From: Pseudo-nitzschia pungens
Taxonomy: Eukaryota; Bacillariophyta; Bacillariophyceae; Bacillariales; Bacillariaceae
Direction: 5' to 3'
NCBI GenBank assembly: GCA_037355855.1
Contig: CM074760.1
Coordinates: 4,890,501-4,954,500, forward strand
Length of the DNA: 64,000 bases
Positions within the stretch are counted from its first letter, which is position 1. Every line of letters starts with the position of its first letter. The notes under the pieces were generated by a model, which did no database searches, was not told the DNA's origin, and worked only from the letters and a program-made list of their open reading frames with translations. This document shows, piece by piece, positions 8,422 to 17,958 of the stretch. The position numbers and the translations under genes were made by a program.

Positions 8422-10323
8422 TTAGCCAGATGTCGAGAATAGTGTAATCTTGGATTTTCGTGGCGTAATAAATCGCAATTTATTCTTGCCAGAGCCCTTC
8501 GCAGAGAGAGGATGTCTCTTTGCGTGCCTTCGAAATTGAATATAAATTTCATCGGCATCTGTTGATATCTCTTTTCTCAGCCTATCAGGGGCCTCGGCAG
8601 GCAATTGGATCATTTTCAGTTCAGCCGCAGCATTTACCTGCTCACGAACTTGTGGGTGAACATGAAATTTCAAGCAAGATAATTCCCATGCGGACGTCGA
8701 GAAAGGATTCGAGTGCTCTGGATCGGCAACGGTAGGTGTATAAGTGCCGGATGTAATTACATCAGATTCACTCTCCAAAAGCTGATGCACACTTGGATAA
8801 CGTTGTAGGATTTGCCTTGCCAGAGCAATGAGTGGTACGCTAGTGTACACTGGTGAATGCATTGCAACAGTGAACATCTGCTTCACAAATGCCGCTACCC
8901 GGACTATGGAATATTCTCTGCGCTTGACGAAGGCTGCAGACAAGCACTGAAGCAATATCTGGGTGATTCTTCGACTATTCGTCTCCGTCCCAACCCGAGC
9001 CAACTGCGTGTAGAGTGGTATGATATATTCTTTCTGATCTATTTTCATTTCTCTCCCAGGTCCTTCTAGAGTCTGAAATGCTGTCAACACGCAGTTTAGA
9101 GAAGCTTCAAGCGGGAGACTGTCTACTTGAACCAATAATTCTTTCAGAACATCCAAAAGATCAACAACGGTGTCAATGTTGATAAGATGCGAAAACTTTG
9201 CAAGTCCTTCAAGTGCTGCTGGTAAAAGATCATGCCGTGTCTTTTTATCAGTGCTTTTTAGAATCCGGAAATAAGTAAGAACAACCGATTGTAACGTCTC
9301 CGACTGACACCGAGCTAATACAATCTTGTCAACAGTACCGGAGCTCTCTTGCAATTCAGACTCGATTTCAGCCAACTCCCTATCTTTTTTCCTCTTCTTT
9401 TTATTCGCATCAGCTGCTAGCTTTGCTGCTTGAGCTTCGTCGACGTGGACACGCAGCGGAAGCTTCACAAAGCTTCGCACGACACCGGTACGCAGCGCAC
9501 CTCGGTATTCCTTAACGAGCTTTGCGACAAGGCGAGCCGCCTCCATTGCTACTTCGCCTTGTGTGTCCTTTTCGAAAACGAATTCAACAGCTTGGCAACA
9601 AGCGTTGCTCACTTGATCGCACAGTCGATTGTTCATTTGCCTCACAACGATTGATAAAATGTTTGATCGAAAGTTGAAGTGGTATGCAGATTTCAGTAGT
9701 TCACAAAGACTAAGCATGGCTGTTACGGCAAGGCGAGAAGGACCTCCTTCGTCTTGAGCCTGACCTCTCTCCCACGCTTTTTCCAAAACCTGTAAATACT
9801 GTTGATAATGAGTCAAAAGTGCACGTTCGTAGTCCCAAAGAGCCTTTGTTTCCTTGCTGATCTTGCTCTCCCGCTCTAACTCTGTTTGTTGCCTAATTCT
9901 GTACGATGGAAGGATATCCTTGAAGATTGCAAGCAGCGACATGATTCCAAGAGACGCAATGTATTCGTCGTTTCCATTCTTATGAGTCCTCGATAGATTC
10001 AATATCTGTTGGACCTTTGAAATCGACCTCGTTTCTCCAGTTTCGTCCCCGTCAGTGTAAGTTTCCCCGCCAATGATTTCTTTTTCCATTTGAAAGGCCT
10101 TGTTTGGGTTTTCCAAGACCAATTCACTGAGTTCTGCAACTAAATTGCATTTCTCTTCTGAAGATAACGTGGCAAACCTATTCTTTGATTTTGTCACTAA
10201 CTTTCCGCCACCAGAATTTGCACTTGAATGTGACTGCTGTTCTGTTGCTTTCGTATCATTCGGATTCTGACCTTTGCCATCACCCTTGGGATTTACCCTC
10301 TGCCTTTTATTTTTCCTTGTCAT
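8422..10323 (-). CDS. NOC3: Nucleolar complex protein 3 (NOC3), ribosome biogenesis
   Basis: An uninterrupted 633-residue protein. NOC3 acts in the nucleolus and nucleus with NOC2 in maturation and export of pre-60S subunits, and in yeast also in replication licensing. The N-terminus is a basic, Lys/Gln/Ser-rich tail. About residues 53-190 match the NOC3 N-terminal region, including SLLAIFKDILPSYRIR and a following Leu/Tyr-rich helix (ALLTHYQQYLQVLE). A Lys-rich segment (NKKKRKKDRE) lies near 309-318. The CBF/Mak21-type domain follows, with PFSTSAWELSCLKFHVHP near 548-565. Length is close to yeast Noc3 and shorter than animal forms. The ATG at 10321-10323 gives the expected basic start. No intron is needed. 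A motif cluster lies about 300-380 bp upstream. Confidence 0.9.
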   Translation of the reverse strand: MTRKNKRQRVNPKGDGKGQNPNDTKATEQQSHSSANSGGGKLVTKSKNRFATLSSEEKCNLVAELSELVLENPNKAFQMEKEIIGGETYTDGDETGETRSISKVQQILNLSRTHKNGNDEYIASLGIMSLLAIFKDILPSYRIRQQTELERESKISKETKALWDYERALLTHYQQYLQVLEKAWERGQAQDEGGPSRLAVTAMLSLCELLKSAYHFNFRSNILSIVVRQMNNRLCDQVSNACCQAVEFVFEKDTQGEVAMEAARLVAKLVKEYRGALRTGVVRSFVKLPLRVHVDEAQAAKLAADANKKKRKKDRELAEIESELQESSGTVDKIVLARCQSETLQSVVLTYFRILKSTDKKTRHDLLPAALEGLAKFSHLINIDTVVDLLDVLKELLVQVDSLPLEASLNCVLTAFQTLEGPGREMKIDQKEYIIPLYTQLARVGTETNSRRITQILLQCLSAAFVKRREYSIVRVAAFVKQMFTVAMHSPVYTSVPLIALARQILQRYPSVHQLLESESDVITSGTYTPTVADPEHSNPFSTSAWELSCLKFHVHPQVREQVNAAAELKMIQLPAEAPDRLRKEISTDADEIYIQFRRHAKRHPLSAKGSGKNKLRFITPRKSKITLFSTSG

Positions 10324-10619
10324 TGTTTTGACGTCAATATCAGGTTTGTTGATTGCCTTGTACCTATTTCATTGAGTGCTCAATACCAACCAAGTGACTA
10401 TCTCCCGGAAAACAGCTATCGATGGAACTGGGGTGAGGTTGTCGTTGAAAGAATGTTGAAGCACAACAAGACACACCTGAAAACATGAGGAAGACATGAT
10501 CCGGAACAACGTTTTTCCAGTGAGAAAATGCGACGCATTTGAGTGGCGTGCTGCCTCCTCTTCACTGTTGGCAGACAGACGGGCGGGCGAAAAACATGAA
10601 AAATGCTTCGTGCCTAATT

Positions 10620-10720
10620 TCCAAATTGCCTACCGGTAAGATTACTTCGTAATTACTACTACGAAGTAAGGTTAAGGTTTACCAGGTAATTACTGTACAG
10701 TAGTACAGTAGTAATTTTAA
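10620..10720. promoter_or_regulatory. GTAAGG/TACGAAGTAA motif cluster upstream of NOC3
   Basis: Contains TACCGGTAAGATTACTTCGTA, ACTACGAAGTAAGGTTA and GGTTTACCAGGTAATTAC within 100 bp, in both orientations, about 300-390 bp 5' of the NOC3 start. Function is inferred from recurrence near host genes. Confidence 0.4.
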
Positions 10721-10760
10721 TGAGTAGTAACAACATTATTGTTTTTAAAAAGTAACTAAT

Positions 10761-11167
10761 GAGTGATTCCCGAAACTATGCTCAATATCATATCCTAGAT
10801 TACATGCCTTAATTTTTTTTTTGGCGCACCCAACGCACATGTTTTTATTTTGGACAACAGACAGGCAGTGACAAGACACATTTTGGCATTTGGAATCCTA
10901 TTATGAAAACAAAAAAATCTGCTTAGTCGTCATGAGGGCCTTATTGATTCCTTTTTAGCCCGCAATTCCATTTAGGATATATTACCGGTCCTAAACTCTG
11001 TCCGGAGAATTTTCTCTTGACAGGAATTTAGGAGAATTTTCTCTGGACAGGAATTTAGGAACAGCGGTCATATTTTATTTTTTTTGACTAGTGCGGCCAA
11101 TTTTTTTATCGTGTTTGGTCTCTTAATATGATTTAGGACACATATCATATAGTTTCGGGAATCACTC
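10761..11167. mobile_element. PIF/Harbinger-type MITE, deletion derivative of the adjacent transposon
   Basis: It has terminal inverted repeats GAGTGATTCCCGAAA...TTTCGGGAATCACTC and is flanked by AAT on both sides (10758-10760, 11168-11170). Internal sequence such as GGCGCACCCAACGC and TTTATTTTGGAC matches the left end of the 3.7-kb element that abuts it. No coding capacity. A hairpin (arms near 10998-11050) sits about 117 bp from the right end. Confidence 0.8.
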
Positions 11168-11499
11168 AATGAGTGATTCCCGAAATTAATATGCGCAAAG
11201 ATTTAGTTTAGATTATATGCCCACATACTTTTTGGCGCACCCAACGCTCACGTTTTTATTTTGGACGACAGACAGGTGCCTAAGAGGCCTATTTTGGAAT
11301 TTGGAATCTTGTTAGGAAAAACAAAAATTCTCTCTTTATTCCCTACCCGCGCCTCCATCAACTCATTTTTGCACGCCGGCAATCTTGTGTTCTTTGAAAT
11401 TTGTTGAAGTTGCTATCCTCAACAACAGGGGGGAGTTTGCTCTCCAATAGAAATTTTCTTCACTCTTTTTTCGATTGATCGATTGAAAACAACAATACC

Positions 11500-12681
11500 A
11501 TGTCTCTTGAGCTACTGTGCTACTACTACTACACTGAATGTGTTCCGTCGTACAACAATCCAAAGCTATCCCCAGAAGACCGGAGGCTTAGAGATCGTAG
11601 AGTGCCCCGAATTGCAATTCAAAGATACAATCTCTCCCCTTTCCTTTACATGTTCCGATCCAGGGATGAGCAAGGCCTCCTAAACTGCTGTGGCATAAAC
11701 CATGAAGTCTTCAACGAATTGCTTGAACTGTTCCAGCTGGTGTATGATACGTACACATACAACGTCAGTACGGGAATCATTCGGAAGTTGAAAAGGAAGT
11801 CAGGGAGAAAAAGGGAACTTGATGCAATTGGTTGCCTTGGACTCATCTTGTATTGGTACCGAACCTGAGGATCAGCTGCAAGAGGAATAGGCTGGGCTTT
11901 TGGTGTAACATCATCACCCATGTACAAATGGCTTAGATTCGCTCGTAGAATCCTTCTCTCTGTGTTGCAAACACATCCACTCGCAAAAGTGTGTATGCCA
12001 ACTGCAGACAAGGTTGAACTCTATATCCAAGCTCTTGCTGCCAAGTACCCAGTCTTAGGAGAATATAGGGTATGGGGTGCCTGTGACGGACTTAAACTTC
12101 CATTCGAAAAGTCGACAAACTGGTTGGTACAGAACCGGTTCTACAATGGCTGGACCAATGGAACCTTTGTGAACTCCGTGCTTCTTTTTGCTCCAGATGG
12201 AAAAGTTCGAGGTGCCATATTAAATGGTCCGGGATGTTGGCACGACAGTTCAATATCTGACTATGGCTTATATGATAAGATGGAGCAAGTGTTTGATGAC
12301 TTCAATGCAAGGGTAGTAGTTGACTCTGCTTTTCACAAACAAACCAAAGAATTCCTTATCAAGAGTGGACAGAAAGATCCGGACACGCCACAAGATGTAG
12401 TACTCAACAATGCTGCAACTAGTTGTCGGCAACTCTCTGAGTGGGGGATGCGACAGATCCAAGGGGGATTTCCACGACTGAAGGACAACATGTCCCCAGA
12501 ACACTTTGGAGAGAGGAAAATCATACTCTATCTTGCAATCCTTCTATACAACTACCAAACAACAAGGGTACAGATCAATACAATCCTCAACACTTTTATG
12601 AGCAAAACAAAAGGGTTCTTCTCTTACGAGTTGATTCCCACTGACACTGCGAACGACTTCTTTGAGAACGTTCGAAATTAG
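11500..12681 (+). pseudogene. Harbinger DDE transposase with one nonsense codon
   Basis: The frame starts at ATG 11500, stops at UGA 11866-11868, and reopens in the same frame to 12681; the stop sits where Arg fits (probable CGA to TGA). Intact it would be about 393 residues, a usual size for this family. The nuclease part shows the Asp motifs of the DDE_Tnp_4 fold: WGACDGLKLPF, LNGPGCWHDSSIS and VVVDSAFHK, and a later region with SEWGMRQIQGGFPRL that should hold the Glu. These proteins cut the element ends together with the Myb-like partner. An unusual Tyr run (YYYY) sits near the N-terminus. Confidence 0.8.
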
Positions 12682-13643
12682 CATTCGAAATTAATTAGTG
12701 TTCGAAATTAATTAATTAATTAATTTAGCGTTCAAAGTAGTACTTAGCCTTAACAAAAAGCACATGTTTATTGCTGACAAAGAAAAATTCTACAAGAGAG
12801 AGTCGTCGCTGTCAGTCTTGATACTGTCATGGCGCTTTCTCTTCTTGTTGTTGTTATTGGAAGCATTGGAAGCAGTACCAAGGTTAGTCCCTGCTGACGC
12901 GACAGCTGCGATGGAGCTGATACTATTGTTACCGCCGGCAGTACTGGCAAGAATATTCTTGGAAAACTCCACAGCACCTGAGATACAAGCTTGGATGGTT
13001 TCCAGGATCATCTGCCATTGCTCTTTAGCATCCACGAGAGCCTCTTTCTGTAAGTTCACAGAGTTCTTAAGGACGCTAAGGACATCCTCTTGATTGGTTC
13101 CTTTCTTGTGATACTGTCTTTTTACTGAAGTAGCCGTACTTGCCAAACCAGAAATGGAAGTAGTCCCCGGAATGGTAGTCTCTGGAGTCAAAACAGCTTG
13201 AGACTCTTCCGTACACTCTTCCGTGGGTGTATTGTCGGCATCGTCGGCATCCTCGACGCTGTCATCATCATTCTGGGAAGGTTGACGGAGAGGAGGTGGT
13301 GGTGGTGTGGTCTCGTTAGTAGAGATAAACTCCCCCTTTTCAAGATCAAAGAGCTCGTCTTCTGGAAATCCAAGTTTGGCCCTCTCTCCAATCATATGTT
13401 TGATTTGCTTGGCCTCCTTTACATGCCATGGGCACATTGGATCTCCTGTGGGGACCTGCTTCCTGTGGGAAGTGGAATATTTCCTCCGAATGGAGTCGAG
13501 GTCTCTCCCTGGAAATTTCTCAGCATGTTTATCAGCAACTTTCTGCCACTCGTCTGGTCCAATTGGTAAGACCTCCTTCAACACACCGTACAAGTGCCTG
13601 AGTTCGATGTCGGTATAATTAGCGGACCCGGGTCCCCGGCCTG

Positions 13644-14178
13644 GAACATTATGGAAAAAAGTTTTTTTGAGAAAATTTCCATATTCATGCGCGTTGCGCG
13701 CAATAAAATTGATGTATTTTTTAACGGCTGTTTTTTGTTGAATATCCACTTTAACGGCTGTACGAGTACGCAGAGTGTCCTCAAAACTGTCCTCAAAACT
13801 GTCCTCAAAAAGTGTCCTCAACGATTTTGTCCTCAACAGACTGTCCTCAACCATTATGTCCTCAAAAATTATGTCCTCAACGTTTTGTCCTCAACCTCTA
13901 TGACTTCAACGTTGAGGTTGAGGACAAAACGTTGAGGACATAATTTTTGAGGACATAATGGTTGAGGACAGTCTGTTGAGGACAAAATCGTTGAGGACAC
14001 TTTTTGAGGACAATTGTTTTTTGAGGACAAAGATGACGGTTGAAGACCGTTAAATTATGGTCGCTCTTCTTTAAATATAGAAGAGCCGTTATTGCCCTAA
14101 GATTTTTTGAGAGTAGTCGCGCGCACAATGCGCATGAAAATGGAAATTTTCCAGAAAAGTTTTTTTTTCATAATGTTC
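13644..14178. mobile_element. MITE of family H, copy 1, with internal 98-bp hairpin
   Basis: 535 bp with inverted ends GAACATTATGGAAAAAA... and ...TTCATAATGTTC, flanked by CTG on both sides (13641-13643, 14179-14181). Sub-terminal blocks (GAAAATTTCCAT, ATGCGC) are also inverted. The middle is an array of GTCCTCAA repeats folded as a long hairpin. There is no coding capacity. The insertion is supported by frame restoration of the host Myb-like gene. The superfamily is unknown: a 3-bp CTG duplication with these ends is not one I recognise. Confidence 0.8.
13801..14011. repeat. Perfect 98-bp inverted repeat of GTCCTCAA units
   Basis: Arms 13801-13898 and 13914-14011 are exact reverse complements around a 15-nt loop. 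Each arm holds seven GTCCTCAA(C/A) units separated by 5-7-nt spacers (for example AAAGT, CGATTTT, CAGACT, CCATTAT). Additional units lie outside the stem at 13776-13800 and 14025-14033. Confidence 0.9.
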
Positions 14179-14677
14179 CTGATCTGGCTCCTCCTGTTGC
14201 TGGCATGTTGACTGTTATCGATTTCGGAATTTTTGGATTATGAGGAGGTGCAACTTTGCAACCACAAGAGGCACAGAGCAATGGCGGTGGTGTGGTTTCG
14301 GAAAGCATTGTTCCCGCAATCATTGCGGTGGTTATACACGCTAGGTTGGCCGCCATTTACGTCAGTGTTCTTCGGATGGACGGTGGATGGTCCTCTTCGG
14401 ATGGATGGATGGTCCTTAATAAAAGAGGTGCAGAAAAACAGCAACAGCAGCAACAACAGAGGCAACACGGACTGTGGCAAAACACGGACTGGATGGGGGG
14501 GAGTGTAGTAGACAGCAACAGCAAACTGAAAAAATGATAGACAACAAAAGATACTCCAACTTGCTGAAAGAAACACATGTTTTTGTTGACCATTGGTTGA
14601 TTGACATCCGTTGAGTGACTGAAATTTTGAGTCCGTTCTTGTTTTCTAGATTCCTTTTAAATCTAAACAAGTGTTTT

Positions 14678-14713
14678 AAATCTGTCCGAGCGTTCAGATG
14701 CTCGGACAGATTT
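14678..14713. repeat. Hairpin near the right end of the Harbinger element
   Basis: AAATCTGTCCGAGC pairs with GCTCGGACAGATTT, 14 bp, loop 8 nt. It lies 113 bp from the element's right terminus. Confidence 0.8.
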
Positions 14714-15084
14714 TAAATTTTTCGTACACAGAAATTTAGATTTGTGTGTTTGAGCACATAATGATATGTGTGCCACGTCACATTTAATGTAATAAACCAT
14801 GTGTTTATTTATTTCGGGAATCACTCAATACGGTATTGTACACAAAGTGAAAAAATAGAAAACAATAGAAAAAAATTGGAAAAATACATAATTGGCGCTT
14901 CAGGATGGGTGGAGTTGTTAAAGTGTCAGAATTTCTAAGTTTTGGGAAATATCTATCCACAAATTTGGATTAAATTAAAAAGGTTATTAGTTTGTGAGAG
15001 TGGATTTGAACGGGAAAAAAAACAGAAGGTGTGTAATGATACTAGTAACACTGGTTTCAGCATCATGCATGGTAATATCAGATA

Positions 15085-15308
15085 GAACTCTGGATGAACC
15101 TGGACTCATCTTGCGATATATATCTGGAATAAGATTCTAGAGGTGGTATTATATTAGTAATTGACAAACAACCCTACACTCATCTTAGGACATGCAGACA
15201 GAGCTCCTCTTAGTGGTCATAGTATATACCTCTACTGGTGGGATCACCCCTAGACTCATCTTAAAATATATCTTGAATGATATTCTGGTGGTGATACTAA
15301 TAATAATA
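15085..15308. repeat. Dispersed repeat family D
   Basis: Two to three diverged units of CCTAGACTCATCTTA...ATATATCTGGAATGAGATTCTAGTGGTGGTACTA. Related tracts lie at 17055-17179, 24824-24990 and 34300-34500. Origin is unknown. Non-coding. Confidence 0.6.
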
Positions 15309-15520
15309 ATATACTTATTTAAGTAGGAAAATCCACCGAAGGTGGTTAAAAGCTACTCAGTCTGTAACCAGACTTTATCGTCGCCTCAATCGAAGAGTCA
15401 GGACCCCAAGTCGTAGAACGACGCGCCGCCTCAACCATGGGGAATAGGCCACAGGTTGTAAAGACGACTATTTTGCAAACGAACCTTGGTAAGAAACAGG
15501 AAAAAAAACGAACCAGTCCA
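15309..15520 (-). mobile_element. LINE 3'-end stub (5'-truncated)
   Basis: Matches the 3' untranslated end of the LINE at 53940-57003: the AATAATAATATAC tail, the short hairpin CAGTCTGTAACCAGACT, and the block TCGAAGAGTCAGGACCCCAAG are shared. Only about 200 bp remain, with a gap of about 40 bp relative to the longer copy. It sits in a family D repeat. Confidence 0.65.
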
Positions 15521-15659
15521 GAGCACAACAGACACAGCTGTTGCAAAGCGTACAGGAGACGAGGTAATAACAAGAACGTGAAAGGGAAAACACAAGCAAA
15601 ACTGTCCCTTGAATGCCGCTGTACAGCATCAGTGATGCTTGGAGTGGTCAGCTGACACA

Positions 15660-17054
15660 AGCAAAACCCTTCCTCAGATACATAGTATCAGTAGTGCAAG
15701 TGGTCAGCTGATGCAAGCGAAACTGGTCTCAGCATGCTGTATTGCAGCATTACCAGTACCTGCTGGTACCTAGGTATAACACATAGAGGCGGTGGAGCCT
15801 ACTACCAAATTCGAATTCGTAACAGCTGGCCTTCTGTTCGAACTTGAACTTGAGCTTCCGTAGTAGCTTGGAAACAGGGCTCTAAGTGAGAACACTTAAA
15901 TACCAGCAGGCCTGTAGTCTTGAAAACAGGTGGCAGCTGTACTTTGAGCTGGAGGGGTATATGTAGGTGGGTAAGCGTTAAGTAACCTGTACTTAGCGAC
16001 TTTGGGGCTTGGGTCAGAAAAACAGTAGGTCCATAATAGAAAACACTTATGGTCCATCAGGGCAGTAGACTTGAAAACAGATGACAGTTGAAGTGTGCAC
16101 CTGAGAGGGTTATGTAGGTAGGAGAGCCTTAAGCGAGCTGTACTTAGCGGCTTTGGGGCTTGGGTCAGAAAACAGTAGGACCATCAGCGAAAACACTTAT
16201 GGTCCATCAGGGCAGTAGACTTGAAAACAGATGACATTTACACTGTACACCTGAGAGGGTTATGTAGGTGCTGGAGCCTTAAGCAAACTGTACTTAGTGG
16301 CTTTGGGGCTTGGGTCAAGAAACAGTAGGACCCTAAGCGAAAACACTTAGGGTCCATCCAGGGCAGTAGACTTGAAAACAGATGACATTTATACAGTACA
16401 TCTGGGAGGTATATGTAGGTAGTCGAGCCATAAGCGAGCTGTACTTAGCGGCTTTGGGGCTTGGGTCCAGAAACAGTAGGACCATAAGTGAAAACACTTA
16501 TGGTCCAGCAGGGCAGTGGACTTGAAAACAGATGACAGCTGGAATTTCTTGTAGAAAGATTCCTAGAGTGGAAGGGGCTGTTTGTGAACTTCGACTTGAA
16601 AAGACTTAAGAGGACTCAGCAAGGAACTTCGAAGAATGTAGAACATTAAGTGAGAATCACTTAAGCAGCTTGGAAACAGTGTAGAACATTAAGTATAAGA
16701 TATACTTAGGGGCCTTGCAATGGAGCTGGGAGAACAGATCGTGTACGGTAGAATCTGTACTGGAATTGCTGTAGAAAATTATGTGTCGGTTTTGGTGCTG
16801 CTGCTGCTGTGGCCGATGGATCGTCGTCGTCGAGTGGTGAATTGGCAACCAACTCAACCAAACAAAGCATCGAGCAACTGAACAAATAGCAGAATCAAAG
16901 AGGCGAGGTTGCTGTTAGTATGTGTAGGTCCTGGGGTTGTGATTGGGGGTGTAAAAGGAAGCGAGATATCGCATGGTAAAGTTGTGTAGAAATCTACGTA
17001 TTTTTAGTACTGGAACATCGGAACGTCGGACAAAATGCGCGATGCGCAAATTGT
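15660..17054 (+). repeat. Repeat family X with 151-bp tandem units
   Basis: Non-coding repeat with a related inverted copy at 62667-63370. Its right end (TAGTACTGGAACATCGGAACG...GACAAAAT) matches the left end of that copy. In the middle (about 15940-16545) four units spaced 150-151 bp each carry TTTGGGGCTTGGGTC, CTTGAAAACAG and a hairpin with an AAAA loop. Further TAAGTG...CACTTA hairpins lie at 15890-15905, 16648-16668 and 16688-16706. No protein is encoded. Confidence 0.6.
16479..16506. repeat. 12-bp perfect hairpin, AAAA loop, repeated in each X unit
   Basis: GGACCATAAGTG-AAAA-CACTTATGGTCC. The unit at 16328-16355 has GGACCCTAAG...CTTAGGGTCC, where one A-T pair is replaced by C-G on both sides. 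The units at 16028-16055 and 16179-16205 are less perfect. Confidence 0.8.
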
Positions 17055-17804
17055 ATTCTGGTGGTGATACTAAATTCAGTAAAAAAGAACCCAAAACTCA
17101 TTTCAGGATAATGTGGAATGAGATATTAGTAGTGGTGATAGTAGGTACATCTTGGGACCACCCTAGACTCATTATACAACGTCTGTTAACTGTTTTTCGA
17201 CCCCTGCTCAAAACGTTAGCACCCCACCTCCAAAGGTCTAAATTTGAGACCTATCCTATAGGTTCTACTTCAAAATTTATCGCGCACTCCCAATTTTATT
17301 TATAACGTTTATCACGAAAAAAATGAGGGGCACGGCCTCAATTTATTCACCGCCCGTATGTAACATTTCACACTTTAACCTCTAAATATTATTGCTTCCA
17401 CCTCAAAAAATAGTATGGTTCATGCTCGAAAAATTGTTTACTCCGTCCTCCATAAATTTTGTGCTCTGCTCTCCTTATTTTTCATGCTACATTCCTACAC
17501 AATTTCTTTTACGTCAGCTAAAGTTTACACCCCAGTCCCCTTCACTTTTCCAGTTAAATCCTCTCAATTTTTTGTCCTCAACCGCGCAATGTTCGTATCC
17601 ATATGGCGCCAAAATTTGTACCCTCGACCTCTAATATCATTACACCACCACCACCGGGGCACATTGTGGTCTCACCGTTCAAAATATGTACCCCCCTGCA
17701 TACAAATTGTGTGTACTACCTTACAAAACAAAATTTATTTCACGCCAAATTATTATCGTGCTACTAATTATAAAATGAAACCTACGGTATTAAAATTGTC
17801 GTCA

Positions 17805-17950
17805 CTCTACATAGGATCGTCGTCACTCTACATAGAATTGTCGTCACTCTACATAGGATCGTTGTCACTCTACATGGGAATGTCGTCACTCTACATAGGA
17901 TCGTTGTCACTCTACATGGGAATGTCGTCACTCCACTCACTCCACTCAGA
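17805..17950 (+). repeat. 21-bp tandem repeat, left sub-terminal
   Basis: Six to seven units of TCGTCACTCTACATAGGAT (21-bp period) alternating with variants ending GGGAATG or AGAATTG. The array lies 0.6 kb inside the left end of the candidate element and 9 bp beyond the 3' end of the 489-residue gene. Confidence 0.85.
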
Positions 17951-17958
17951 AATGAATA

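Larger units (their letters stand above)
12790..14356 (-). pseudogene. Harbinger Myb-like accessory protein, split by a MITE
   Basis: The N-terminal part is 14182-14356 and the C-terminal part is 12790-13643. Between them sits the 535-bp H MITE with its CTG duplication. Removing the MITE and one CTG (538 bp) puts the two parts in one frame. The protein has a Pro/Thr-rich start, a Myb/SANT-like region (NYTDIELRHLYGVLKEVLP...W...FPGRDLDSIRRKY), an acidic Asp-rich linker, and a Ser/Asn-rich helical tail. In PIF/Harbinger elements this protein binds the ends and recruits the nuclease. Confidence 0.75.
11171..14826. mobile_element. PIF/Harbinger DNA transposon, degraded full-length copy
   Basis: 3,656 bp bounded by GAGTGATTCCCGAAA/TTTCGGGAATCACTC inverted repeats and 3-bp AAT duplications (11168-11170, 14827-14829). 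It has the two-gene arrangement of the superfamily: a DDE nuclease gene (+) and a Myb-like DNA-binding gene (-), convergent with about 110 bp between them. The nuclease gene has a nonsense codon and the Myb-like gene is split by a MITE, so it cannot move by itself. Its left AAT is shared with the MITE at 10761-11167, so one element inserted at the edge of the other. Confidence 0.85.

Noticed and set aside
13801..14011. CRISPR-like repeat-spacer array of GTCCTCAA
   Set aside because: The 8-bp repeats and 5-7-bp spacers are too short, and the array is an inverted palindrome inside a MITE.
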